From assembly GCF_028858725.1 (NCBI RefSeq), contig NC_084761.1:38242501-38306500 (forward strand): a DNA stretch of 64,000 nucleotides, read 5' to 3'. Every line of letters begins with the position of its first letter. Position 1 is the first letter of the stretch. The position numbers and the translations under genes are program-made. The notes beneath the pieces were generated by a model. It searched no databases. It had not been told where the DNA came from and was given only the letters and a program-made list of their open reading frames with translations. The stretch comes from Colius striatus. Lineage: Eukaryota > Chordata > Aves > Coliiformes > Coliidae. Positions 26,852 through 36,708 of the stretch are shown here, piece by piece.

Positions 26852-27059
26852 CTGTCAAAAGAAGGCTTCTCTCCACAGTCAAATGCATCCTGTAACTCCT
26901 TAACAAGATTAGCCTGCCCAGGTAGTCGAAAAAGGCCTTCTTCCTTTAGCCCCCGCTGTCGGATAAAATCCACACACTGTTCCACCAACATAGGAGCCAG
27001 ACGGTTTCCATATCGCTTTTCAAATCGAACAGTATCTTCTAGCTTCTGGCCAAAAATAC
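26852..27059 (-). CDS. ARHGAP24: ARHGAP24 first RhoGAP exon with the arginine finger
   Basis: This 208-nt exon is shared by the long and short isoforms. The acceptor is TTTCCTGCAG then GTATTTTTGG, and the donor is TTTGACAG then GTAAAA. It encodes [18 protein letters not shown], then [18 protein letters not shown], then [12 protein letters not shown] and [20 protein letters not shown]. The Arg in [10 protein letters not shown] is the catalytic arginine finger that speeds GTP hydrolysis by Rac-type GTPases. Its G|GT phase accepts both the PH exon (45501-45623) and the alternative first exon (40929-41040), as isoform splicing requires. Confidence 0.97.
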
Positions 27060-29681
27060 CTGCAGGAAAGAGAAAGATGTGACTTGGTTGAGACTAATTA
27101 AAACATTTGAGGACCCCATGATTTCTATTACAACCCATGAAATGTACAGGTCATTTAAAAACATGGAAAATTAACCTACTTTCTTGAGAATAAAATGTTC
27201 ATTTTCACCTTTGATATTCTTATGGAAAGACAACATAGACATATTTCACAACAATGCTCATAAACATTTTAAAATAAAATACTGTAAATGATTTTTCAGA
27301 CCTTCAGCACAGAAAACAGAAATAATACAGATAGGACTTTCTACTGCAAACCTTCCAATTCAAAAAGTGATACACTACTCCACCTTCTTTGGTTCATGAT
27401 TAATGATCTATTAAAAAAAAGTACTTCCTGTATCAGTTTCAATACCATGTAAACATTAACTTTACATATTGAAGGCAAAAGATTTATAAATATTAACTCA
27501 GAATTTCTTTTCTACTAAAACAAATTATTAAGTTTTCCCACATAAACAAAGACCCTTCCTACAATATATTACTAATTGCACTATCACTGTCTGATTTTGC
27601 AACAATAAATTTTGTGTATGAAAAAAAAAGAGCCTGACATGGAAGTTGATACAGATAAACTGCAGAAAATCTGCATTCGTACTTAACCTCAGAAGAACAT
27701 GGAGTTTTTTTGGCAGAATTAACTTCAACCCTGATCTGAGGATATCATGACTACCATTGGAAGGACAACTGCTCTTCATAATTTATCTTGCCTCCCCCTT
27801 TCAAACTGCAGAGCTAGCCATCATAGCATCACAATAATGTTCAGGCATGTCATCTGTGATGCAAGCTCTCCCTTGCAGAGGGCGGCGGGCAGCGAAGCAG
27901 TAAGTCAAATTCTGGCCTTCTCTAAGCATACAGTTACTACTGGTTTAAAAAATATTCAACAAGGAGAAAGTTTCTAAATTAGCCCAAAGTTGAGCTAATC
28001 AGCATTTGCTTTTGGCCCCAAAACTTCATTCACCCATAAATTACAATTATATGAACAAGTAACCATAAGCTAAGGTAGCATTCAGATTGAAGCATCATTC
28101 AGAGTAATCTGCGTAAAATGTGTACACTTTTCCTTCCCTAAAAGAAGGGTAACTTGCACTTCATTTGTAGGAAGGAAGGTTTCTTTGCATACACTACAGG
28201 ATATTGTGGCAAGTGTGCAGCAAGCTCTGTCACCCATACTGAGGGTCTGGGGTTTGTAACAGTGTAAATATTTTTACTAGAGCATGGAGAATAACCGATG
28301 TCCAGCTAAGACTTCCAGAAAACATTCAGAGATGCAGAGCAACATATTTTGTGATTTCCATGGTACCCACACTTGTGGATGCCAAAACCAGCAGTAGATA
28401 AGGCAATATCATACAGTCAGTCTTTATTAGCTCTTTTTTTTTCATGCTATACAAAACCCAAATGTCAATAATTAGCAATTAAATAACAAATTGTTGAAAT
28501 TTCAGAGTGAGTCAAGCTTAGAAGACTACTGACTGAAGCTGAATATTTGGTGTCCACAAAGTTCAGCCTTTTCATGCTGGCAGAGGAGTTAAAGTATGTT
28601 TTCTGAATTCTTACACATCTTCTTAACTTCCTCCAAAGTGCCCTATGAGGATGACAGGAGTGTTACACTGATTCAGATTTCTTGTATTTGTCCAAGTTAA
28701 GGGTTGCTGCTGGTTGACATGGAGTAAATCCTCAAGTCCCTCAATTTTTTACATTCTCATTTTGAAAGTAGTAGAATTAAGGACGAAGGTCCACTGAAAG
28801 TCAGTTAAGGAATCTATGTGATTAGGGGAGTCTGGGGATTTCTTAATGTCCTTCTTAATATACAAGAAGGCTGCTGTTCTGTGCCCCTGAAATTGTCCCC
28901 TCTCTTGGCTGAACAAGCAACATCTCCTCTGCTTCTTCTCAAAAGATGTGTATTTTAGCTCCCAAGAATCTTGGTGGTTCTTTGCTCAACTCCTTTCAGC
29001 TTTATTTCTACCAATTCTACTGCCCAAACCACTTCTTCCCTTTTTTCTTTTTTTAATGGACACAATATCTTGAATATGGTCTAAAAAATGCTGAACAGAG
29101 GTGGTTTATCAGTTCTCTCTGCTGGCTATGTTCCTGATGACACTGCCCAGACTGCTGTCCAGCCTTCCTTGTTGCCAGGTTCACTGGTGGTTTGTGTCTA
29201 GCTTCCTGTCCCCAAGGGCACCCAGCTCCTTTCCACAGACCTACTTCCTTGGAGCTATTTTTTCTCAGGCATAGAACTTGGCTGTCTTGCTACAGTTTGT
29301 TCTATGAACACATAGTCTAAGCTTCCCCTCAAGAGCCCATGAGATCTCTTGGTTTTAAGCACAAGAGTTTTTGCCTCTTTTTGAACAAAATTATATAAGA
29401 TGCAATATTCCAATTATATGATGGTCAGCAACAACTCATGCCTCTTGACAGTAAAATTAGTATAAACAAGTTTTGTCCTATTGGCTATGCTTTCTTCCCT
29501 CCATGCTAACATTCTTTAAGCAGTAACGTACATATTGCAGCTTACATTTGGAGAGGAAAAAAAAGTAAGTTCTCAAATCTACCAGACTGCTCTGAAACTC
29601 CTATTAGACACTAGAGTCAAAACACATCACTTTATAATGTCTAATATCATGTCTAATAGACAACAAATAAAATTAGAATCT
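27060..29681 (-). other. ARHGAP24 intron, part between the RhoGAP exon and the provirus
   Basis: AT-rich intronic sequence with no recognisable genes or repeat families. It runs up to the 6-bp target site of the provirus. Confidence 0.8.
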
Positions 29682-29687
29682 GTCGGG
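29682..29687. repeat. 5' target-site duplication of the provirus
   Basis: GTCGGG precedes the 5' LTR and GTCAGG (36119-36124) follows the 3' LTR. Five of six bases match; the single difference is a transition at a CpG. Six bases is the size expected for ERVK-type integration. Confidence 0.85.
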
Positions 29688-29968
29688 TGTAGGCACAGAC
29701 ATAGCTTGGACCAGCCAGCTTGAATAAAGATGGTAGGGATAAGTTAATGCAGCTGGCATGCTACTTCAGAAACAGGTGCTGCAAGTTAATCAATTGGGCC
29801 CTGGGTGATCTCATGGGCAGAAGCAGCATATAAGGAGGTAGCTAGCAAAGGAAGGGTGGCTTTGAGTCAACTCTGGTGGTTGTACTGTGTTGCCCCTGTA
29901 CGTCTCTGCACGTGCATTACTTAGACCCTCTACGTCTTTGAGTGAATATTGCTTGCTCAACAACAACA
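29688..29968 (+). mobile_element. 5' LTR of the ERVK-like provirus
   Basis: This 281-bp LTR begins TGTAGGCACAG, ends CAACAACA, and is immediately followed by a tRNA-Trp-type primer site. It differs from the 3' LTR at only three positions, all transitions, or about 1.1 percent. A TATA-like CATATAAGG lies at about 29827-29835. An AATAAA lies at about 29723-29728, upstream of the TATA box; I see no standard polyadenylation hexamer after it. Compared with the family's solo LTRs it lacks 8 bp between CTTC and AGAAAC. Confidence 0.96.
29827..29835 (+). promoter_or_regulatory. Proviral LTR TATA-like box
   Basis: CATATAAGG in the LTR is conserved in the 3' LTR and both solo LTRs. It is a plausible core promoter directing plus-strand transcription, which would be antisense to ARHGAP24. 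Confidence 0.6.
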
Positions 29969-29970
29969 TT

Positions 29971-29988
29971 TGGTGACCCCGACGTGAT
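29971..29988 (+). other. Retroviral primer binding site (tRNA-Trp type)
   Basis: TGGTGACCCCGACGTGAT begins two bases after the LTR end. It is the 18-nt sequence known as the tRNA-Trp primer site of avian leukosis-type viruses. Confidence 0.9.
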
Positions 29989-30059
29989 TCGCTGATCCTC
30001 AGCAGAAAAGCACTTGGATTCCTGCTGGAAAAGGCAAGTGATCTGAGTAAACTGATATA

Positions 30060-31499
30060 ATGGGAAAAATGCTAAGCAAAGAGGAAAATCCTATTGACAC
30101 CCTCCAGCATATCCTTGCGGAAAAAGGATTCAATTATGAAAGAGAGCCTTTGCTAAGACTTGTAAGATGGGGACAGGAAGTAGGTCTCTTTGCTTCCCCC
30201 CAAGAAGTATATGAAAAAGGACACTGGGAAAAGCTAGGAGACATGTTGAATAATGCTATTGGCTTGTGTAAATTGGTATCATCCATTATACACCAGCTAG
30301 AAGCTGAGCGTGCTGCCGCTGCTGCCATGAAAGCAGAAGCTGCTGCACCATCTGCGTTCCCGGTGGATGCTAAAAGATTCTTTGGAGGTGGTGACTTTAT
30401 AGTGCCATCGGCTCCACCTCTAGAAGAAAATACTCAGAGATTCTTCGGAGGGGATAATGTCGTAATACCCTCGGCTCCACCTCTGGAAGAGGAGAGCATG
30501 GATGTGAGCCCACCTCCCCCAGAACCCCCTAGAGCACCGTTCCAGGAGCCGAATACACACATTGCTTCTCCTCCCCTCCCACCCACCCTTCACCATCCTG
30601 CCCCATCCCATCCTTCTGCTATACCTGAAGGAGTACCTGACAGAGAACGAAAGGTACGTTTTACAAATGATACTGTGGATATGCCGTTGCCCCTGAGCTC
30701 ATCAATCCCTGAGTGTATTCCTCTGCCATCATCACCCCCAACTTCTAGTGAAGATCAACAACGACAATTATTAAAGGAAGAGTTAATACAACATGGAGAA
30801 GATATGAAACACACTTTGGCCCAGTTGGAGGAACTGATAGAAAAACCAAAAGCAACAGCTAATCAGCTGTTGGAACGAATTAATGAATTAACCAAAACAA
30901 AGATTAAAGTTTCATCCCCACAGGTACTCAGAGACCCTCGGCCAGATGACTATGATCCGGCTAAGAAATGGAGAGGCCTCATACGTGATGCAGTAATCGA
31001 AGGCGAATTTATTCCACAAGCCTTTCCAGTAATAACAGCACAAAGAAAACGACAATGGGCACCTTTAGATTGGAAATTGGTAAGAGAAGGCCAGAAAGCG
31101 GTAATGCAATATGGCTTGTCCAACCCATACGTTCAAACGTTACTGGATCATATTTTCGCCAGTGGGTTAATGACTCCATTTGACTGCCGGAAGCTTGCAG
31201 AAACTTTCCTGAAGCCCACTCAGGTATTATTATGGGAGTCTGAATGGGAAAAAAGAGTTGATCTGACAGTGGTGGAAAACATGGACTTACAACAGGGAGA
31301 TCCGCGGCTAGTCGTCACAGCAGACATGATGCTGGGTAAAGGACCATTCGCTGATCCTCAGGTACAAGCCCGACTGCATGAAGCTATCTTGCAGCAAACA
31401 CAGACACTGGCTCGTCAAGCTTTTAAGATCAATCCTGACATGGGGGTGCCAGTTCCCTCATACACAGCCATTATACAGAAACCTAATGAGCCTTTTTAG
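30060..31499 (+). pseudogene. gag: Endogenous retroviral gag, N-terminal part (truncated frame)
   Basis: The 479-codon frame starts at the first ATG after the leader. MGKMLS provides a Gly at position 2 and a Ser at 6, fitting an N-myristoylation signal. Residues 1-80 resemble a matrix domain. Residues about 106-124 and 127-144 are a tandem repeat, each unit carrying a PSAPPLEE motif; PSAP is a known ESCRT-recruiting late-domain type. A Pro-rich stretch follows (150-215). From about 295 the sequence is capsid-like, and the frame hits TAG at 31497-31499 inside the major homology region (IIQKPNEPF then stop). Family Gag proteins continue through the rest of capsid and the nucleocapsid, so this product is truncated. 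Confidence 0.92.
30375..30491 (+). repeat. In-frame tandem repeat in gag carrying two PSAPP motifs
   Basis: Two units of about 18-19 codons, RFFGGGDFIVPSAPPLEE and RFFGGDNVVIPSAPPLEE, are separated by two codons (NTQ-type linker). DNA similarity between units is high, indicating duplication of a late-domain segment. Confidence 0.9.
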
Positions 31500-31956
31500 A
31501 CCATCTAAGAGCAGCTCTGGATCACATACCTAACACATCGTCTGAAATAAAAGCAGAAATGGGATTACACGTAGCAGTTGCTAACGCTAGCCATGATTGC
31601 AAAAAGATCCTGCAGGCTCTCCCGTGGACAGCAGCTTTGGTCGACATGATAGAAGCCTGCTTTCAAGTAGGATCATCAGCACATTTAGCTGAAGCTATGG
31701 CCAACAGCATTGAAACCATTAGTTCAACATCACAAAGGAAATAGGAGGCCAAAATGCTTTAACTGTGGAAAAATGGGACATGTGGAAAATCAGTGTCGGT
31801 CCCAGACCATTGGTATGGACAAACAGCTCCGCCAGGCCATCTGGGTCCAATGGCAGATTTCATGGTAATTGTTACAGATGTGGCAAGTTTGGCCATAGAG
31901 CCACTGAGTGCCGCTCTCGAGTGGCCAGACTACAATGCATAAGGGAAACGGGTTGA
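31500..31956 (+). pseudogene. gag: Gag C-terminal remnants: capsid end and two zinc knuckles in different frames
   Basis: After the stop at 31497 capsid-like coding resumes in a shifted frame (DHLRAALDHIP, then a segment to about 31741) and ends at TAG 31742-31744. A first CCHC zinc knuckle (CFNCGKMGHVENQC, from 31755) lies in another frame, the same one as the N-terminal gag. A second knuckle (CYRCGKFGHRATEC, about 31870-31911) lies in the third frame, ending at TGA 31954-31956. Nucleocapsid knuckles bind the viral RNA. At least three separate breaks are therefore needed to explain the layout. Confidence 0.85.
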
Positions 31957-32743
31957 CGAGCGCAAAAAGGGTGAGCGCGATGACACAAAAACGCCCTTCA
32001 ACACCAAGAGCTGCCTGGATGGCCTCAGATCAGCCACTGCAGGAAGCGCAGGAGTGGATGTGGAAACAGCAGTAGATGTAACCATCCACAACACAGAGGT
32101 AACAATTATCTCCTCTAACGTTAATGGACCCCTTGGCTATGGATTAAGCGCTTTGCTTTTAGGACGGTCATCGGCCTCTCGACAGGGTATTTTTGTGCTC
32201 CCCGGTGTAATTGATGCAGACTATGAAGGAAATATTGGAATAATGGTTAAAGTTTGGCAGCCACCAGTTCATATACCTAAAGGAACTAAAATAGTGCAAT
32301 TAGTTCCTTTCAGAGCTAAAGTTCCTTTCGCAGGAAGTCGTAAGCGTCGAGACGGTGGTTTTGGATCCACTGGAGTACCTGAGGTAAGACTGGCGGTGCC
32401 GCTTTCACAGGGAAAGCCCACTCAGACGGTTGTATTCCAACATCCAAATGGTGAACACATGGTTGGGTACAACACATTACTGGATACGGGAGCAGATGTT
32501 ACTATTGTGCCATTATCCTATTGGCCAAAAAGCTGGCCTTTAGAGAATTTAGACACCCCTGTTGTTGGAGTAGGAGGAATACAGATGACAAAAATTAGCA
32601 CAGACCTGATTTCGGTATGTATACAGGGCGAAGAGAATAGATGTGTGCAAATTAGGCCCTATGTAATGAACACTTCAGTTTGGCTTTTGGGTAGAGACGC
32701 CTTAAGCCAAATGGGCTTTCGTTTGTCAAATGAAAATTTTTAA
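31943..32743 (+). CDS. pro: Retroviral pro: dUTPase-protease, open frame
   Basis: The frame is open from 31943 to TAA at 32741-32743; it would be entered by frameshifting from gag rather than by its own ATG. The dUTPase comes first, with AGSAGVD (motif 1, about 32036-32059), GRSSASRQG, GVIDADYEG with the catalytic Asp, and the Gly-rich GGFGSTG. The enzyme hydrolyses dUTP to limit uracil in viral DNA. The aspartic protease follows, with LLDTGADVTIVP and the GRD near the C-terminus, the two conserved signatures. A dUTPase fused to protease is typical of betaretrovirus-like elements. No break is visible here, unlike gag. Confidence 0.92.
   Translation, partial: GKRVDERKKGERDDTKTPFNTKSCLDGLRSATAGSAGVDVETAVDVTIHNTEVTIISSNVNGPLGYGLSALLLGRSSASRQGIFVLPGVIDADYEGNIGIMVKVWQPPVHIPKGTKIVQLVPFRAKVPFAGSRKRRDGGFGSTGVPEVRLAVPLSQGKPTQTVVFQHPNGEHMVGYNTLLDTGADVTIVPLSYWPKSWPLENLDTPVVGVGGIQMTKISTDLISVCIQGEENRCVQIRPYVMNTSVWLLGRDALSQMGFRLSNENF
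32734..32740 (+). promoter_or_regulatory. Putative -1 ribosomal frameshift heptamer (pro-pol)
   Basis: AAATTTT sits in the X XXY YYZ register of the pro frame, immediately before the pro stop TAA. A -1 slip would lead directly into the pol frame, which begins at the overlapping 32743. I have not examined the downstream RNA structure that such sites usually need. Confidence 0.6.
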
Positions 32744-35382
32744 TGGCGGCCATTGATGGGCGACCAATCCTGAAGTTAACTTGGCTCACAGAGAAACCAG
32801 TTTGGATTGATCAATGGCCGCTAAGCAAAGAAAAGCTCGCCCACATTCATGAATTAGTAAATGAACAACTAGAGAAGGGTCATATTAAGCCATCCACCAG
32901 TCCATGGAATACACCAATTTTTACTATCCCTAAAAAATCAGGGAAGTGGAGGCTGTTACATGATTTAAGAGCTGTTAATGCAGTGATGCAGGACATGGGT
33001 GCTTTACAGCCAGGATTACCCTCTCCTGCAATGCTTCCAAAAGAGTGGCCCCTGTTGGTGATTGACTTAAAGGACTGTTTTTTCACAATTCCCTTACATG
33101 AGGATGACAGTGAGAAGTTTGCCTTTACAGTACCATCGATTAACAAACAAGAGCCAGCAAAACGATATCAATGGACTGTTTTACCTCAGGGAATGAAGAA
33201 CTCACCAGCTATTTGTCAAACTTATGTTGCCTGGGCGCTGGCACCTCTGCGCAAAAAATACCCTCGTGTCTTATTTTACCATTATATGGATGATATCTTG
33301 ATTGCAGGAAAAGACCTGGACCAGCATCGCATTCTACAAGAAGTGAACCGGCAGTTAAGCAACTCCGGGTTGGTGATCGCGCCAGAGAAGGTACAAATGC
33401 ACGCCTCTTGGAAATATTTAGGTAATATTATCACTGATGCGCGCATTTATCCTCAGAAGGTGGCAATTAAAACAGATATTGCTAACTTAACAGACGTTCA
33501 AAAGCTGATAGGTGATATCCAATGGGTATGAACCATATGTGGTATCACAAATGAGGATCTTGCGCCACTAATGCCTTTGTTAAAGGGCTCAGTAGAGGCT
33601 GATAGTGCGCGAAAACTGTCTCGGCAGCAAATCCAAGCAATAGAAAAAATAGGAAGCAAGATAGTCAATAATTACAGTCATCGATATGATCCTGACTTGT
33701 CAATTAACATTGCTGTGATAAGTCAAAACCAGCATGTAATGGCAATCTTGATGCAATGGGATTCAGTAGCGAAAGACCCATTGAGGATCTTGGAGTGGAT
33801 ATTTTTGCCATATAATTTACAAAAAACAATTACCACGAGGCTTGAGGCAATTGCAAAAATAATAGTTAAGGCCAGGAAACGTCTGCTGGAAATAGCAGGG
33901 ATTGAGGCAGACATCATTTTCCTTCCTCTCACAGATGAGTTCTTGAACTGGGCACTGCAACAATCTGATGAATTACAGTGGGCCTTATTGTCATATCCAG
34001 GAACTATAAATAATCATTATCCGGCCCATAAATTGTTTTCTGTTAAATTTCAAATGGAAGACCGGCCGTTGAGATCAGCAGTACCCGTTAAAGGCCTGAC
34101 TGTTTTTACCGACGCCAGTAAGATCCAAGCCAAAGCAGGAGTGGTTTGGTGGGAAAATGGAAAATGGCAAAATCTAACTGTCCACTCCCCAGGCAGGTCA
34201 GTTCAACTGCTGGAACTGATGGCTGTAGTTAAAACTTTTGAGAAATGGTCAGATGTCCCATTAAACATCATCTCCGATTCCCTCTATGTGGTCGATGCTG
34301 TCACTCGATTAGAGAGAGCATTGTTGAAAGAAATCTCTAATCAGAATTTGTATAACTTATTTCTGCGACTCTGGCATCAGATAAATGAACGTCAAACTGC
34401 TTATTATATTGGACATATTCGAAGCCATTCGGGCTTAAAAGATGGCCTATCAGTTGGCAATGAAATTGTTGACAAGATAGTGGCAGCTCCTTTATTGATA
34501 CCTACGGGGCCAATAATTGACAAATTTTCTCAAGCCCGAAGATCGCACGATTTTTTTCATCAAAGTGCTAAAATGCTGGCGAAGCAGTTTGACTTGACCA
34601 TATCGGACGCTCAGGGTATTGTTTCCACGTGCCCTGCATGCCAGAATCAGATCGGCCTAGGAGTAGAAGTCAATCCCAGGGGTCTGGCACCATTAGGTAT
34701 ATGGCAATCAGATATCACTGTCTATGCTCCTTTTGGGCGATTTAAACGTATACATGTTACTATTGATACTTATTCAGCCATGGTTTGGGCCACAGCCTTA
34801 ACCAGTGACAGTTCTCGAGACGTCATAAGACGTTGGAGGAGTTGCTTTGCTGTCCTTGGTGTTCCACGAGAGATAAAAACTGATAATGGCTCGGGATACA
34901 TAGCCAGTAAAACACGTAAGTTTCTAAACTTATGGGGTGTTAAACATACTACTGGAATCCCAGGAAATTCCACCGGTCAAGCCATTATTGAACGGACACA
35001 TCAAACCTTAAAAGGCCTTCTAGAAAAACAAAAAACGGGGGAAGAGGGGGTGAGTCCTCAAGACAGACTAATGAAAGCCCTTTATACAATGAATCATCTC
35101 AGAATTGTGGCAAACCGGAATGAACCACCGGCATTAACACACTTTGCCCAAATGAGTCGGGATTTGGATTTTACTGACAAACCTAAAGTTTGGTATAAGA
35201 ATCCCACTACTGGAGAGTGGCAAGGACCTGCAGATCTGTTAACGTGGGGAAGAGGCTATGCTTGTGTCATTACAGATCAAGGTCCCCGATGGATTCCGGC
35301 AAAATGGATCAAGCCACATCAACTGAAAGGACTTAACTGTAAGACCAATGGAAAAAACAATCTTGAGGAAAGAACCAAGTGA
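32743..35382 (+). pseudogene. pol: Retroviral pol (RT, RNase H, integrase) with one in-frame stop
   Basis: A single reading frame covers 32743-35382 except for TGA at 33529-33531, which splits it into 262 and at least 603 codons. The first part has the reverse transcriptase with VIDLKDCFFTIPL (residues about 106-118), LPQGMKNSP and the YMDD catalytic motif (181-184). After the stop come the RT connection, RNase H (TDAS, ELMAV, ISDSLYV) and integrase. Numbered from 33571, integrase has an HHCC zinc site (H326, H330, C354, C357) and the D381, D438, E474 triad with the canonical 35-residue spacing. It ends in a Trp-rich C-terminal domain. Catalytic residues remain, but the stop prevents a full-length product. 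Confidence 0.95.
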
Positions 35383-35819
35383 TCCACCCTCAATCCATCA
35401 CTCTATTAAAATGTAAACCCTCGCAACTGTGGCACCACTTAGGCTGCTGTAAATTCCTTCAGCTATAAAAGGATTAAAGAACTTAAGATGACCAACAGAT
35501 GAAGAGATATTTCCATCTTATTGATAATGCTCACAGATCAGCATGCTAAAGGATCTGAAGAAAAGTCCAGAACTACATCAGGAAAAAGAAATATCAGTGG
35601 AGCTACCAAGACCTCATCCCTTCCTGCCAGTGTGCGTCCCTCCTACCAACACATATCAGATTGTTTATTTTGACTTTATGGATTTCTGTATTGTATTGTT
35701 CAGCGATGTAGCTGTTATTGACCTTTTGTTGTAAACTCATGGCCATGGGTAAAAATATTTATGTTTTCTTCATGTACCTTTAATTTTGAAATGTGTTGCT
35801 AAAGGTTGGCTGGTTCAAA
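35383..35819 (+). other. Proviral 3' non-coding region, env absent
   Basis: About 440 bp between the pol stop and the polypurine tract hold no env-like frame. The same blocks recur at bases about 20-500 in the older copy, so the env-less structure is a property of the family rather than of this one insertion. Confidence 0.85.
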
Positions 35820-35837
35820 AAAGAAAAAGGGGGGAAT
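35820..35837 (+). other. Polypurine tract
   Basis: An A/G-only run ending AAAAAGGGGGG, followed by AAT and the LTR start, is the usual plus-strand primer site of retroviruses. Confidence 0.85.
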
Positions 35838-36118
35838 TGTAGGCACAGACATAGCTTGGACCAGCCAGCTTGAATAAAGATGGTAGGGATAAGTTAATGC
35901 AGCTGGCATGCTACTTCAGAAACAGGTGCTGCAAGTTAATCAATTGGGCCCTGGGTGATCTCATGGGCAGAAGCAGCATATAAGGAGGTAGCTAGCAAAG
36001 GAAGGGTGGCTTCGAGTCAACTCTGGTGGTTGTACTGTGTTGCCCCTGTACGTCTCTGCACATGCATTACTTAGACCCTCTACGTTTTTGAGTGAATATT
36101 GCTTGCTCAACAACAACA
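35838..36118 (+). mobile_element. 3' LTR of the ERVK-like provirus
   Basis: This 281-bp copy differs from the 5' LTR at three positions (TTTGAG/TTCGAG, CACGTG/CACATG, TACGTC/TACGTT). It ends CAACAACA and is followed by GTCAGG, the second copy of the target site. Confidence 0.96.
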
Positions 36119-36708
36119 GTCAGGTGGGGTTTTTTGTGCAGTGGTAGCAAAAACTATTCCTGTATTATTATTATAAATTGCTCGTGCACCAAAACAAAAT
36201 TCGTTTCCAACAAAATGTGTTGAAAACAAGTGGTAAACATAAAACATTAAGATGTCTGTAACTAGTGTCAAGTGGTATTTTTAAAGACAAATAGAAAGTA
36301 ATGACTGATTCACATACAAAAGGTGACATCTTTTAATTGGATATTACAAACTTGGTTCTGTATTGTAGCAGCAAATCACAGCTACTGAGTAAAGAAAACC
36401 TTAAAAAACCCTCTATCTTAGGAAAAATAAAAATTATATGATAGAGAGGTAACCAATGTCAATGAACAAAACCCAATAAATTCATCTAAATCAAAACCTA
36501 AAATTTTCCAGTTCTGGATCCTTAAGGGTAAACAATGGATTGTTTCTACCATTCTACTATTGTTCAATGCAATAAGATGCATTGTAAGGCAGAATCAGTA
36601 CAGCAATTGCCTCAGATTTGGCAGATTGGATTCAGATCCTACACAAGCCTCAGAACACAGATGCATCGTTTGGCCACATATATACTTTGTGGCTGAAGGA
36701 GCAGGTGT

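Larger units (their letters stand above)
29688..36118 (+). mobile_element. Env-less ERVK/betaretrovirus-like provirus, antisense in an ARHGAP24 intron
   Basis: This 6.4-kb element has the order LTR, primer site, gag, pro (dUTPase plus protease), pol, polypurine tract, LTR. There is no env: only about 455 bp of non-coding sequence separates the pol stop from the 3' LTR. The dUTPase fused ahead of the protease and the -1 pro-pol frame relation point to betaretrovirus-like (class II) ancestry. Gag is broken in several places and pol has one in-frame stop, so this copy cannot make intact products. LTR identity (278 of 281) and the nearly intact target duplication show a comparatively recent insertion. 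Confidence 0.95.

Noticed and set aside
35383..35837. Possible env remnant after pol
   Set aside because: No frame longer than about 60 codons and no signal peptide, furin site or transmembrane segment; the older copy at bases 1-517 has the same short region.
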